A DNA stretch of 64,000 nucleotides. It comes from Theristus sp. LFF4_11 (taxonomy: Eukaryota; Nematoda; Chromadorea; Monhysterida; Xyalidae). The notes beneath the pieces are model-generated. The model made no database searches. It was not told the origin of the DNA and saw only the letters and a program-made list of their open reading frames with translations. The DNA is taken from the NCBI GenBank assembly GCA_030248135.1, contig JASANC010002749.1, forward strand, positions 1-64,000, given 5' to 3'. A program made the position numbers and the translations under genes. This document shows positions 34,101 to 44,389 of the stretch, one piece after another (the first letter of the stretch is position 1; the number at the start of each line of letters is the position of its first letter).

Positions 34101-37100
34101 GAGAAATAAGTAACACTGTTTTCAGAATAGGTTTTTCGTGTCTACAGCGTATGAAAAGTTGTCCGATAAAAAATTTTTCGCGGCTCCAAGCACAACTTTG
34201 GGTGTTCGTTTCGTGTGCACAGAACCAAGTTCGTGGCTTATACTATGCTCGCTGGAGAAAGCGAGCAAATTTGAAAAACGCGCGCGAGGGGATAACGGCT
34301 CATATTATGCGTGATGCGCTGTCCGCTCGCTGGCGCTCGCTCGCGCATCCGCATGATACGTATATAAACAATCAGCTAATTGATTGGTTGGTGATCACGT
34401 GAAGGATGACATTGTCTTGCTGTGGGGGCGGAGTACGTCTTGCACCAGAAAGCATATGCATCACGTGATTGCCAACCAATCAGCGGATGGCCTATACAGT
34501 GTAATTTAGCGTTCGATACTGTATAATGCAACCAACCGTGGCGAAATACAGCAGTTTCACCGTTGCACTGGGCTGATTGGAAAAGACAAGCAACTGATGA
34601 CCAACCGCCACCGCGACGACGCCAATTGACAACACCAAACAGCCGACTATTAAAAATTCCGTATCTGAAAAAAAACACGCAAAACTGACAACAAAAATCC
34701 TATTGGAGCAACAACTGTCAGCGTTTTGTGTGCCTGTGTGTGTGTGTGCAATCATCCATAATCCTTAGCAAAGCCTAAACCTAAACCTAAACCTAAACCT
34801 AATCCTATGTTCAGCCCTAAGCTTAAGTCAGGCCTTTTCAGAAGTGCGGTGCATGAGCGAATAGGTGCACGTGACCACTTCAGGAAAGGAATCCATTCCA
34901 TAGTCCTAATCCTATTTAAACATGTAACATTACGGTATAACCGCGTGTGTAAGGTCTTCAGACTAGGACTTTTTTATCCGCGATATGATTGACCGCCTAC
35001 AGCCGCGATTTCTTGCTTGTGAAAAACACTTTTGCGTGCCGTGTCGTTGTCTGGACGAACGTGTCGCTGCATTTTTTCCTGCGTGCGCGCAACACACACG
35101 AAATTGGTTAATTTGTGAACTGCCAGCTGGCGGGAACCTTGTTTGGGCAAAAACTCACCGTTATTCGTGATGTAAAGGCTGATGGAGTGGAACGGTACGA
35201 TGGCAATCCAGGCCGTGGTGGCTCCCAGCAGATACAGCAGCGACAGGCTGCCCGGTGGCCACTGAAACTTGTCGGTTTTCCGGTTTTTAAAGTTTTTTCA
35301 GAAACTTTCTCAACTTTTCAATCGCGTGGTGCACTGAGAATGTTTACTGAACAAGCTGAACAAAATCGGCCTATTTTTAATGATTTTGTTCAGTTATTTC
35401 TTCAGCAAATGTTCTCAGGTGTGTTTATGCACGGCAAAAAAATGCTGTATGTTGTTGTTGTTGTTGTTTGCTGCCGGCATTAAAAATGTAACTCATATAT
35501 CAGCTTGGCATTGCGCCGAGATCTTCAGTAGCTATAGCAGCCATTACACCCGATATTGTCGTCGTGTACCGTGTGTGTTTGTCAGTGTGTGCGTGTGTGC
35601 GTGGTTGCTTTTCATTGTCAACGTTTCCGGGCTGCAACAACTCCCTCATCAGCAACAACGTGGTGCACACACGGCACGGTCTTTTTTGATGTGGCACCGA
35701 TTCTGCTGTCCCATCTTCACTCACCGGAAATAACAGGGGAAGAAGCGCGCAGCATGGCATGTAGAACGTCTTGGTCACTGTTTTCTTCTGTACCGTCACA
35801 CTTTGCGTCTGCGAGCTCGATGTTCCACTGGAACTTTTGTTGTTGTTGTTTTGTTTCCGGTAATTTTCATTGTGTTTTGTCGCGTCCATGATGATGACAA
35901 TTTTGTTCGGCGGTTTTTGTTGTTGCGTGCTATCGTCAAGGTTTGTAATGTTTGTATGATGTGTGTGGTGTTTGTTGTTCGTCTTCGTTAGTGGAGTGAT
36001 GACTGTTGGATCGTTGTTGTATTTTCAGTTTGGAAGTTGTATGCGTAAAAAAAGTTCAACGAATAACTTGCAATTGGCGGAATCGAGGGGTTTTATACAG
36101 CACACACGTTTTTGTTGTTGAGTTTAATGCCACGTTTCCTTAAAACTCCAGTGCACTGATCTCCAAAACACGACAGTTCGATTGGTTTTGCTAATTAGCG
36201 TTTAGATATGCAATTTTAGAGCCCTAAAAATGACAAAGCAACTCAAAAACTTGAGATTTAAGCCGAGATTTCTAGAAGTCCATCTTAAACTTAACCAATT
36301 GAATGAAAAAGGCACTTCGCTAACAATGAAGGTTTTATATTGCAACGGATTATTCACAGTATCTGAAATTAGTTTTTTTTCTCATCAGTATTGATTTTGA
36401 TCTGCAGCCACACACAGACAAACGCACTAATCAATAAGACACAGTAATGTTGCACACAATCACGCACAAACACACAGGCACACACACACGCAGTGCTGTA
36501 ATATCCTATGTGTGTGGCTGTGTGTGTGTGTTTGCTTGTGCAACATTTTTGTGTAAGAACCTACAGTTCTATTAATTCACAATGACCAATCAGCTAGAAC
36601 AACGAAAAAAAGGTGTCCCATGTCATGTTTGTCTGGGTGTCTCGCGCGGTGTCCCGGAAATGAAAGTGGCGCGCAAGCAAAGGCAACTACTGTGTGGTTT
36701 TGCCACTTTCATACTAGAGACACCACGTAGGTACATGACAACAACTCCGGAAACCTATTTGGATGCACCTATCTTAAGCGATGTGATGCTGCGAATTTTC
36801 ACCGAATCTGTGTGTTTGTCTGTGCGTTTGTCATCTCCAGCCAGAATCACTCAAAAAATTAATAATGCACACGTACTGTGCGAAGCGCACTTGTTCGTAC
36901 AGATGCACGTGTTCCAACACACTTTATCGATATTCACATGCACAAACTCGTGTACTTTGGTAGTTTTTGTTAAGCAAACGCAAATGCATATCATCAGTAC
37001 CGAATATGACAGACATTTTTAAGTGGGGGGGGGGGGTACCTAACCAGTAGGATTGGGGTGGGGGCGCCAATTTTTTTCTGGGGGGGGGGACGAGGGTTAA

Positions 37101-40100
37101 GTGGGAACCCCCGTCGCCTGGTAGGGCGGGTGCACCGGATTCTAACCACCCCCTACCCCTACCCCTCTTGGCACTGATGCAAATGCGGCCGTTTTCAGCT
37201 TCGGAAAATTGAAGTGAATCTGAATTGGTGCCCACGGGTTTGCGTATATGTATCTGCGTCCATAAAGTGCACGAAAATGCGCAACATGGTACCTGTGCAT
37301 TATGCTTCTGCGTTGGTCAATCAGACTGTACGCACGCAGGCACTAAAACTCCACTACTTGTTCATCAATTCCTCATCAAAGAACCACGCGCACACGGCTG
37401 TGAAGCCAAACCAGAGGGACATCATGAACGCTGTGACACCGTAGGTCCAGATGCCGGCGGCGAAGCCGGTGACCCCGCCAATCCAACAACACACGCACAA
37501 CACGATATTCTGAAATTTGAACGAACATTCGTTCGAAAAAAAATGCAAAGTCGAAATACACTCCAAAATTGAATTCATCCGTGTGATAAAATTTGCGCAG
37601 TGCTCCGCTTGGCGCTTTTTCTCCGGGCGATTTTGGAATTTTGGAATGAATTTCGTTGGCATGGACGGAATTTCGGAATGGATTGGCATTTTTGAGCGTA
37701 AAGAAAATAACACGCGACAATGCCAAGTATTAAAGCGAACATGAACAAAAATAACCCTGTGCAGTTAGTTATTAGTCATCAGAATGTATTGCTGCATCAC
37801 TGTATCATTTTTTTCAGAATCCAAAAACGAAATATTGGTTTGTCGAAAAACTTCGCGTTTCTAAAACATCGTCGGATCACGTACGCGAGCATGCGATTAT
37901 TCCAAAACTTTGCGTTAATCGGGACGCAAAAAAATCAGCGAATGTTTCAAAACGAGACGTGGTCGAATCAAATTTAGCCCTCCAGTTGTGGTGTATGTGT
38001 CCAGTGTGTGTGATGTTGTGTCATGTGAATGATACATGTACCATAATAGATTTTGCCAAAAAAACGAAAACCACATTCCGCAAACTGACTGCGATAAGAT
38101 AGATGAAGCGTAGCGGGACGGGCGACGTGCCCTGCAGGATCAGCCAATAATGGCCAACTAAAATTGCCGCTATACCCGCAAAAAATTCCGCAATACCAAC
38201 GATCGCCCAGAAGAAACTGTGCGATACGAAACCGAATGCGGTCAGCCAAGGCCCGCTGAAGAAGAACATCACCGTGCCGCCGAGCAGGTAGATCTGTGCG
38301 TACAAAGCGGGTATAAAGTTGTTGCTGATTCTCATTCTGCTCCTCGTACGGGAGAGAACTGGTACCCGGAGAACTGGTCACCGGAGAACTGGTACCCGGA
38401 GAACTGGTCACGCGGAGAACTGGTACCCTCTGATTTGCGCGTGCGGAGAACTGGTAACCGGAGAACTGGTACCCATCTCCAAAAGTTATTTATCCATTAA
38501 CATATCTTTTTCATTTATTTAAAATTAAATATAAATAACAAATAATTAAAGTACAGGGTTGGCCAAAAAGCTACCGGACTTCAAACTACTTTAAATTTGA
38601 AAGTTTTATAGTATTTAGGTTCGCATTTTTAGAGGTTTTTTTCTGTTTAATCGTGTTTTGACATTTTTTTTGTAAATAGATGAAAACGGTGTGTGCAACA
38701 TTGACGCAGACATTTGACTGCACCAGAAAGTAGTGATAGCTTTCGCTTTCGGCATTGAAATGCTTCCATGTCTAGCACCGATGATTCCAATGGACAATAT
38801 CATCAGACATCATCAGAAACAAATTTTTTAAATTGAAAAAGTACGAACCTTAGTTTCCACATGAAATGTTTCCATATTTCAGCCTGAAACCTCAAACCAG
38901 ACGCGAGATAAAGCAATTTGAAATCCTGTAGATTTTTTGGCCCACCCTGTACATTTCGAATGAGTCAATTAATATAAAACAAACAAAGTTTTTTACAAAA
39001 TCCTTTTATTAATCTAAAAACCTTCAACAGTAACGGAAAAAGGCAGTGAAACACGCGCAACCAGAGTGGGTACCAGTTCTCCGGTGACCAGTTCTCCGGG
39101 TACCAGTTCTCCGCCACCCGTATTTTGAAGGTTTGAAAAGCAACGGAGCACCTGCCGCCTGACGTTATTTTAAACGGGTATTTTTAATGCCAAGAGTTGT
39201 TTGGGAACGTTAGCAAACCGTCGAAACTGACAGCACAGCAGTATAGAATTGGCAGCAAAAAGAAAATCAAAATTACGAGAAAAATGTTTTCATAAGAACC
39301 GTCATGCACAACAAAGCTACCAAAAGGTAATGCGTTGGTGGCCACGAGCATAACGTTGACATCGGCATTTTTACAGCTTGGTTCTGAGAAAATGCTTGAT
39401 CTTCAAATGTTATCAACCTGTTGTTTTTCTGAAAAAAATGAGTTTTGAGAAAAAAGGCTTTAAAAGCAAAATACAGAAAATGCATTGAATCCAAAATCCA
39501 AATTGCGCAGAAAAACATGAGACACAGACGTTGCCCGCACCGCTATTCTCATACGATGAAAATAATTCAAACAGTGTACAGCACATACAATGTACGTAAA
39601 CCACAAAACGAAGGCAAAATGAATCACATTAAACAGAAAGAAAAACATTGCGGCTTTTTACATGTTATGACCGTCATCATGGGTGGAGAATTTTTTTCGA
39701 ATATTTTTCAATTTTGTCGGCGTTACTTTTTTTGCAGCGCGGCCGCTGTGCAACAGAAAACGAAATTTTTTTTAGATTGCTGCGCTTATTTTTTGCCGCC
39801 AATTGTGCGTCGGTTTTCAAAACGACTCTGTTTTGTTTGAACTTGTTGTGGTGGTATTATTTTTGAAAAAAAAAACACAAGACGCTAAACTGTTTGTCTC
39901 TGTTCTTTAATTCCCAGTTTTCCCAGTTGTACCTATACCCAGGCAATATGGTGCAGCCACAGAAAAATAAAACGTTGTACGCAGATGAAATCGCTTCCTG
40001 TTGAATTTTTTTACATCGGTTTCGTTGGGTGGTACATGCGCCAGGAAGACTTCGTTGGCCTTGCTTCAATATTTACGACTGAATGAAGTGTTTTTAGCTG

Positions 40101-43100
40101 TTTTCTGTTTCATTTGTTGATTTGATAAGGATATAAACGCTTGACCAAGAAACCGGATGAGTCAGTCTTTCTCCAATTTTAAAAATATTCGCTGGCACAA
40201 ATTTGAGCGTGTGAATTGTGGAGAGAAGTGGTGCGGTGGTCGGTTACGTCGGCATGAAATAAGTCTTTATCAACACACCTGCTTTATTTCAGCTAACAAA
40301 AACGCGTCTATTTCTTGCTGTGCAACTATAAAAAACGCACACAGCCACACAGAGCCAACACACAAACATTATTGACTTGATGTGTACGTTTAGCAAAAAT
40401 TCTTGGTGTTTCTTTTTTATCGCTGCAAATTGCTATGCTTTTGAGAAATCGATTGGAAAGTAAACAGCTGGAGCAAAAATCATATCGCAAAAAAAGTTAC
40501 ATTTCTTTGATGAGAGATGGAAAATGATGAAATATCATTGCTATAGGCACAAATGTACTAAACGGTATTTGCAATGGCCGTGAGCAACATTTCTGTTGAG
40601 CTAGAGCCGAAAAACGTGTAAAAAAGTTGTCCGTTTTAAAACTTGATTGGTTACCAGATACACGCAGAGCATTCACAATCTTTCTCAAACGCCATTTTTT
40701 GCAAATATTGAACCGATTGGCCAATATCATGGCAGGCCAATCAAATCGCAATCCATCAATTTGCCTCAATCATACTCAGGAAACAAGCAAGAACAATGTG
40801 TGCCCAATTTATTGTGCATTTCAATATTTTTCCATGGTAGGTACCATGAAATTGTTTGTTTTCCGACGTTTTTCAACAGTCGCGATTTTGTTGTCTGTCT
40901 CGTTTTTTTTGCCGTTGGTTGATATTTCTTTTGTGCATGACGGTGTTTTCCAACTTGAGGGGGAGAGGAGCCGAGGTGGTTCATTTCGTACAGTTCTGAA
41001 AGCTTTACATGACACCGGAAAAGAGTTGGCCGGATTTGCCTACAACAGCAAATTCATCAGTACTTTTCAAATATAGATGTTCACCATATTTTTATTTATT
41101 TTTTGTTGCAGGGAAATCTGCGGCCTCCCACGTATCCGCTCGTGGTCGGAGTTCGAGGCGGAGACACGCAACATCGCGCACATGCAGGAGTTGGCCGAAA
41201 TGTATGGACACCCCGGTTGGTGGTTCAGTGCAGTCGAATTGGTCTTGTACTTGTATATGAAATCACCGAGCAGAAATTTCAAACGCAAAAATGCGAAACA
41301 AAAAATCATCAGTCTAATCTTGGTCTTAAGCCCGAATAACGTTGTTGTGGTGGACATGTCTGTGTTATTTTTTTTTGTCTTGCGACTCAATGCGTGCACA
41401 GAGATGTGAGCAGTTTTACGCTTGACGCGGGAATTCGAAATTGGTGAAAGTGACCCGTGTCCCTGAGATATACGGTTGAGCATCACAAGGGTCATTTTAA
41501 TTGGCCGTGTCAAGCTTAGAAAATGATTTGATTTTCGACGAAGCGTTCAGTAAAGGACAAATCTAATAAAAATTCATTATGATTTTTTTAATTTCTCGCA
41601 GACAACGTCGATCTTTGGGTCGGTGGTTTGATGGAACGTCCGTTAGCCGGCGCCAAAGTCGGTCGCACATTCACCTGCCTGCTAGGCGATCAGTTTAAAC
41701 GACTGAAACAGGGCGATAGGTAAAGATTTTTGGTTATTTTTCGTACTAAAATGTGGTAAAATAAAAACAATGAATGATGTGATTTTCGGAATCAGCACCT
41801 CATGTAGTCCGTAAAGAATGATATAAAATTTTTAATTTAAAAAACTTTGCATTCTGGTGCCTGAAGCAAGTCGGTATATTTGAAAAAAACAGGTATTTTT
41901 TCACATACAGAGTTTCTTTTGCAAACGATGTTCACTTTCTGTGACGTTTACGACTCATTTAGTCGTAGTTCGGTTCATTAACGGCATTCATGAAGCAACA
42001 TTTAGTGACGCGTGTCACTTGCACTGCCTCATGAATGCTCCTTTAGTAGTGCCCGGACACCGTGTGTTGCGGCGCACCGGTTTTTTTTCGACAGCGATAA
42101 AAAAAACGAACAACTTCATAGATTCTGGTTCGAGTCGGCCGGCACGTTCGGTGTGCCGCAGTTGAGCGCGCTCCGCTCGTACGGAGTGTCGCGACTGCTG
42201 TGCAACAACCTGGACGCCGCCGGCTACATGCCGCCCGATGCGTTCACGTACTATCCGCTCGGCATAAGGTTGCCTGCGGTGCGATTTCACAATATTGAAC
42301 ACACAGTCGAACTTGAAATTATATAGGCTACTGAGTACTGGCTAAGGCTCTATCAGCTGATTGGTTGGTTGGTTGGTGACGCTCGTGTGTGAGTACGTGC
42401 GTTCTCCGTGCAGGACAGACAGACTCCACCCGCACACAACAATGCATGCACCGAACGCGCATGCATCGCGTCGACCACCAACCAATCGGTTGATTGCCTA
42501 TAAATTAGAGTTGCAGTTGCCGTGGTCCGAGCTGAACGGTCTGAACAACTGTGAAAATCACGTTAGAAAATCAAAAAATCACGTTCATTTATGTATGTTG
42601 CTTACGAAACCAAGAAAAGCATCCGTGGTTACGCGGAAAGTCGGAACAACCATTGAACCAAATAAACGGATCTAAACTTAACAGGCTGTTTTGTTGAATT
42701 CAGTTTTTAATACAAATGAAGACTTTCGTTGATGTTCGACCGGTTGATTTTGTCCATTTGAAACACGAAATTTGTAATGACTGAACGAAAATGATTTGAA
42801 CTGTTCATGAAAGTAGAAGAGCAAGAGCAGACGTTTTGATTTTCATTAAACCTTCCTTTGTTATTACAGACAATTCGTTCGCTGCGAGGATCTGCCTGAT
42901 TTGGATCTGTCACTGTGGCGAATCGAGGGCGTTGGCTACACCGGAAAACATGGTTCGTCTTTCATTTGAAGCGTATGGTCGTTGAAATGTGTCACTTCAG
43001 AGCATGCGAAACACTCCATTTGTGGCCAAAATGAATGTGTTCTTGCAACACTTCGACCCCGTTCCTTATTCTTTCGCGAGCACTATGCATTTTTTTCAAA

Positions 43101-44389
43101 AAAGTGACAGGTTTAAACAAACAAACTCTATTTTGTAGCACGCAATCTTATCGATATCGGAAGCCCGAAGGTACAGTGTGGCCGAATAAATAAGGCAGTT
43201 CTTGTATTCTCCATCAAGGCGGGATCAGTCGCACGCAGACCAGGAATTGTCTTTTTCAAGAATGCCAAAATATTTGCCAATCGTGTGCGCAAGAAAAGAA
43301 GATTGGCCCCAAGAATTAGTTTATTTGGCACACAATTGGGTTTCTGAACGTTTTTTCTTTCGTTTAAATTGCGCGCGATCCTTGCACCCTGAAAAAAACT
43401 GTCATGTTTAATCAGCCGCGGTGCGTTTCGAGGAAATGGGCATCTGTGCCACGTGATGGGACAGCCTTTAAGCGGCTCTCATTCCTGAATGCACCAAAAG
43501 GATCATAGTCTGATTTCTGTCTCCGTTGGCTCACGGGTAACGGTTCATAAATGAAAATTTTACGCAGAGAAAGCAGTTTTCTTTTCTTTATCTGACAGAG
43601 TGCTCGTCGAGAGACTGCATTTGCGTCTACGAAGTAGGCGAGTGGGGCGACTGCCAGAAAGTGAACAATCGACAGTTCCGTTATGACTCGCTGGTCGACG
43701 GAAAATATCCGCCGTGCACAACGCAAAGGGCAAGTGAAGCGGCGTTTATCAAAGGGGGGGGGGTGAAAATAATTCAAGTATTATTTATCTGTTTGATAAA
43801 TGTGATCAATCATTGAACCCGCCCATCGAGTTTTTCCTGTTATTAAGTGTCCTATGCATATACACGCCTAGAGTGCGGAGAAAGGGTGGGAGGAGGTGGG
43901 CTCGATCCCCGTACGCGCAGACAGTGTGTGGTAGCACGAGGGCGTAAAGCGGTATTCATGAAACAGTATTTAGTGACCGCGTAGCTATGTTACAACATAT
44001 GACTACGTGTCACTAAATACTGCTTTATGAATGCCCCTTAACACAGGAAATGCCGTAAAGGGGCATTCATGAAGCAGTATTTAGTGACCGCGTAGCTATG
44101 TTTTAACACAGCAGCGCGTCACTAAATACTGCTTCATGAATGCCCCTTAACACAGAAAATACCGTAATGCCGCTGATATGTCGCCTCGATCGTCACGCAG
44201 GTGGTGACGCGCGCATGCGAGCAGCAGCAGCGGCACTCTCCCGCAGACGTGCACGTGATCGACCACTTCGACGCGCGCAGTTTCAACGCGCGTCGCGAGT
44301 TCGGCAATCTGCTGCATCGGCGAGCGGTGTTCTTTCAGCGACTGAAATCCGACGACCACCCGGAGCAACTGGAGCGAACGACGAAGTGA
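22105..44389 (+). CDS. Animal haem peroxidase with TSP1-like C-terminus (13 exons, 5' end not found)
   Basis: Haem peroxidase of the myeloperoxidase/peroxidasin superfamily, oxidising substrates with H2O2, probably secreted. Exons: 22105-22451, 23124-23314, 23692-23871, 24092-24209, 24887-25016, 28776-28972, 29309-29448, 41112-41215, 41602-41719, 42122-42268, 42870-42952, 43599-43729, 44201-44389. All phases join, giving about 690 residues. Visible active-site elements: distal His in GQFLAHDL, Arg and Glu in GDSRANEQ, LREHNR, proximal His in RFGHGFV, Asn in [10 protein letters not shown]. The Asp that esterifies haem in MPO is Ala here. After the catalytic domain a Cys-rich part ([19 protein letters not shown]) resembles a TSP1 repeat. 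The last intron is GC-AG. The N-terminus is missing. Intron 7 (29449-41111) hosts two genes on the other strand. Confidence 0.93.
22515..23085. repeat. Alternating GT/GC tract in peroxidase intron 1
   Basis: About 560 bp built almost only of GTGTGC, GTGCGT and GTGTGT units with rare GGG or CAT interruptions. Near-continuous purine-pyrimidine alternation. It lies wholly between exons 1 and 2; the long open frames through it on both strands are by-products of the repeat. Confidence 0.95.
23320..23540. mobile_element. MITE family F, copy 2 (truncated)
   Basis: Starts GTACGGTATGGCCGACTAAA within a few bases of the peroxidase exon 2 donor (GTACGG at 23315), and carries AAAAAAGACGTTCAGAAACC and TTGAAAAAGACAACTC. 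The right inverted end is missing. Confidence 0.7.
24322..24550 (+). mobile_element. MITE family C, copy 2
   Basis: Left end TTATTCAAACGTGTCC...AAAATGACGTCA, right end TGACGTCA...GGGACACGTTTAAA. Peroxidase intron 4. Confidence 0.8.
25288..26538 (-). mobile_element. Helitron, non-autonomous, copy A of a head-to-tail pair
   Basis: Read on the minus strand it begins TCTATATTATTAAATTTAC (at 26538) and ends CTAG (25291-25288), followed by T, as expected for insertion between A and T. The interior is made of roughly 170-bp internal repeats with ACCCGTTTACC motifs. No Rep/helicase frame is visible. The 3' hairpin is not clear. Confidence 0.8.
26539..27891 (-). mobile_element. Helitron, non-autonomous, copy B of the pair
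   Basis: Minus strand begins TCTACTACTACTAAATTTAC at 27891, preceded by host A, and ends CTAG at 26542-26539, directly abutting the TC start of copy A. Same internal repeat family as copy A. Peroxidase intron 5. Confidence 0.8.
28051..28490. mobile_element. G/C-run MITE, 450-bp type, copy in peroxidase intron 5
   Basis: Left end ATTACCGTATTAACCCC. Inner core GAATTCAGTGGCTGGTTGCA and CCCCCACCCC runs are shared with 48337-48815 and 52125-52573. The right end is eroded. Confidence 0.7.
30262..30490 (+). mobile_element. MITE family C, copy 3
   Basis: Closely similar to 24322-24550 over its full length, including both TGACGTCA boxes and the GGGACACGTTTAAA end. Confidence 0.8.
30657..30827. mobile_element. 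MITE family A, copy 3 (AACATATCC subfamily)
   Basis: TACAGTTTAACTC and GAAGTTGTACTGTA ends, flanked by TA. Lies 3 bp beyond the stop codon of the nested four-TM gene at 30830. Confidence 0.8.
30830..35889 (-). CDS. Four-transmembrane protein, nested gene 2
   Basis: Complete on the minus strand. Exons: 35725-35889, 35159-35261, 34537-34664, 30830-30988. Phases join exactly (165+103+128+159 nt), giving 184 residues and TGA. The N-terminal 40 residues are polar (Asn/Ser/Gln/Lys). Hydrophobic segments follow around residues 60-85, 92-113, 124-150 and 157-178; the C-tail is short. Family not recognised; the topology is MARVEL-like, which is not proof. It is a clear paralog of the neighbour at 37354-38335: LYLLGATT versus [16 protein letters not shown] versus [17 protein letters not shown] versus IVLCVCCW, and the last intron is at the same place and phase. 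Donors GTGAGT, GTGAGT, GTTGGT. Wholly inside peroxidase intron 7. Confidence 0.85.
31055..31836. mobile_element. Element with about 140-bp terminal inverted repeats
   Basis: 31055-31197 (ATTATCTAAAAATGCGGGAG...) returns inverted at 31693-31836. Unique interior of about 500 bp. A lone end is present at 21655-21690. Located in the third intron of nested gene 2, just upstream of its last exon. Target duplication not clear. Confidence 0.8.
31930..32760. repeat. 147-bp tandem repeat, about 5.5 copies
   Basis: The GCATCTAGAGTTGCTCAC box recurs at 32001, 32148, 32294, 32443, 32592 and 32741 (step 146-149). Not coding. Confidence 0.92.
32761..34080. repeat. About 171-bp satellite array with a three-unit higher-order period
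   Basis: GGGGCAAAAAA-type starts recur about every 171 bp from 32761 to 33960 (nearly eight units). A variant with ACCAGGTCAAAACC occurs at 32876 and again at 33391, 515 bp apart, so three-unit blocks have been copied together. It directly follows the 147-bp array. Confidence 0.9.
34360..34526. mobile_element. MITE family A, copy 4
   Basis: AATCAGCTAATTGATTGGTT and CCAACCAATCAGCGGATGG arms around a GGGGGCGGAG core. Ends about 11 bp from the donor of exon 3 of nested gene 2. Confidence 0.75.
34767..34805. repeat. Short telomere-like CCTAAA repeat
   Basis: About five CCTAAA units (TTTAGG on the other strand), then degenerate CCTAATCC and CCCTAAGC. Confidence 0.7.
36091..36097 (-). promoter_or_regulatory. 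Candidate TATA box of nested gene 2
   Basis: TATAAAA on the minus strand, about 200 bp upstream of the ATG at 35889. The spacing would give a 5' UTR of roughly 170 nt. A single motif, so only suggestive. Confidence 0.35.
36460..36550. mobile_element. CA/GT palindromic MITE, representative copy
   Basis: ACAAACACACAGGCACACAC on one side and its complement on the other around a roughly 15-bp loop. Similar units at 12660-12750, 30045-30125, 58640-58745 and partly 61450-61490 and 6890-6950. Confidence 0.65.
37354..38335 (-). CDS. Four-transmembrane protein, nested gene 1
   Basis: Minus-strand exons 38090-38335 and 37354-37509 (donor GTCAGT, acceptor TTTCAG, phase 0) give 133 residues ending in EELMNK and TAG. 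Four hydrophobic segments at about residues 10-37, 41-65, 76-97 and 104-125. Paralog of the gene at 30830-35889, in tandem and same orientation, inside peroxidase intron 7. The chosen ATG is the first in the exon, but the frame stays open upstream. By analogy with the paralog, a separate N-terminal exon may exist beyond 39100. The DNA just upstream of the ATG is the end of a foldback element, so the original 5' end may have been displaced. Function unknown. Confidence 0.75.
38347..39121. mobile_element. Foldback-like element with 15-bp repeat ends, enclosing a mariner remnant
   Basis: Both ends are runs of GGAGAACTGGTACCC / GGAGAACTGGTCACC, about 8 units at 38349-38480 and about 3 in inverted orientation at 39069-39116, with TACGGG outside both. 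Its left end lies about 12 bp upstream of the ATG of nested gene 1. Confidence 0.8.
38552..38951. mobile_element. Tc1/mariner-type remnant, 400 bp
   Basis: Ends TACAGGGTTGGCCAAAAA and TTTTTGGCCCACCCTGTA, TA at both edges. Interior has a broken trace of a transposase C-terminus ([10 protein letters not shown], compare YQKVIISFKL at 54091). Confidence 0.85.
41980..42047. mobile_element. MITE family B, short copy
   Basis: GGCATTCATGAAGCAACATT and GCCTCATGAATGCTCC arms. Peroxidase intron 9. Confidence 0.65.
42303..42521. mobile_element. MITE family A, copy 5
   Basis: ACACAGTCGAACTTGAAATT left end, CCTATAAATTAGAGTTGCAG right end, AATCGGTTGATTG box. Starts about 35 bp after the peroxidase exon 10 donor. 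Confidence 0.75.
43172..43415. mobile_element. MITE family F, copy 3 (inverted)
   Basis: GTGTGGCCGAATAAATAAGG left end; GAACGTTTTTTCTTTC and AAAACTGTCATGTTTAATC near the right end. Peroxidase intron 11. Confidence 0.7.
43949..44152. mobile_element. Two adjacent MITE family B copies
   Basis: Palindromic units 43949-44041 and 44056-44152, each GGGGCATTCATGAAGCAGTA-like at one end and its complement at the other. Related copies at 62441-62531 and 62729-62822. They end about 50 bp before the last peroxidase exon. Confidence 0.85.

Noticed and set aside
34767..34805. Chromosome-end or fusion telomere
   Set aside because: Only about five units and genes continue on both sides; too short to claim a fusion.
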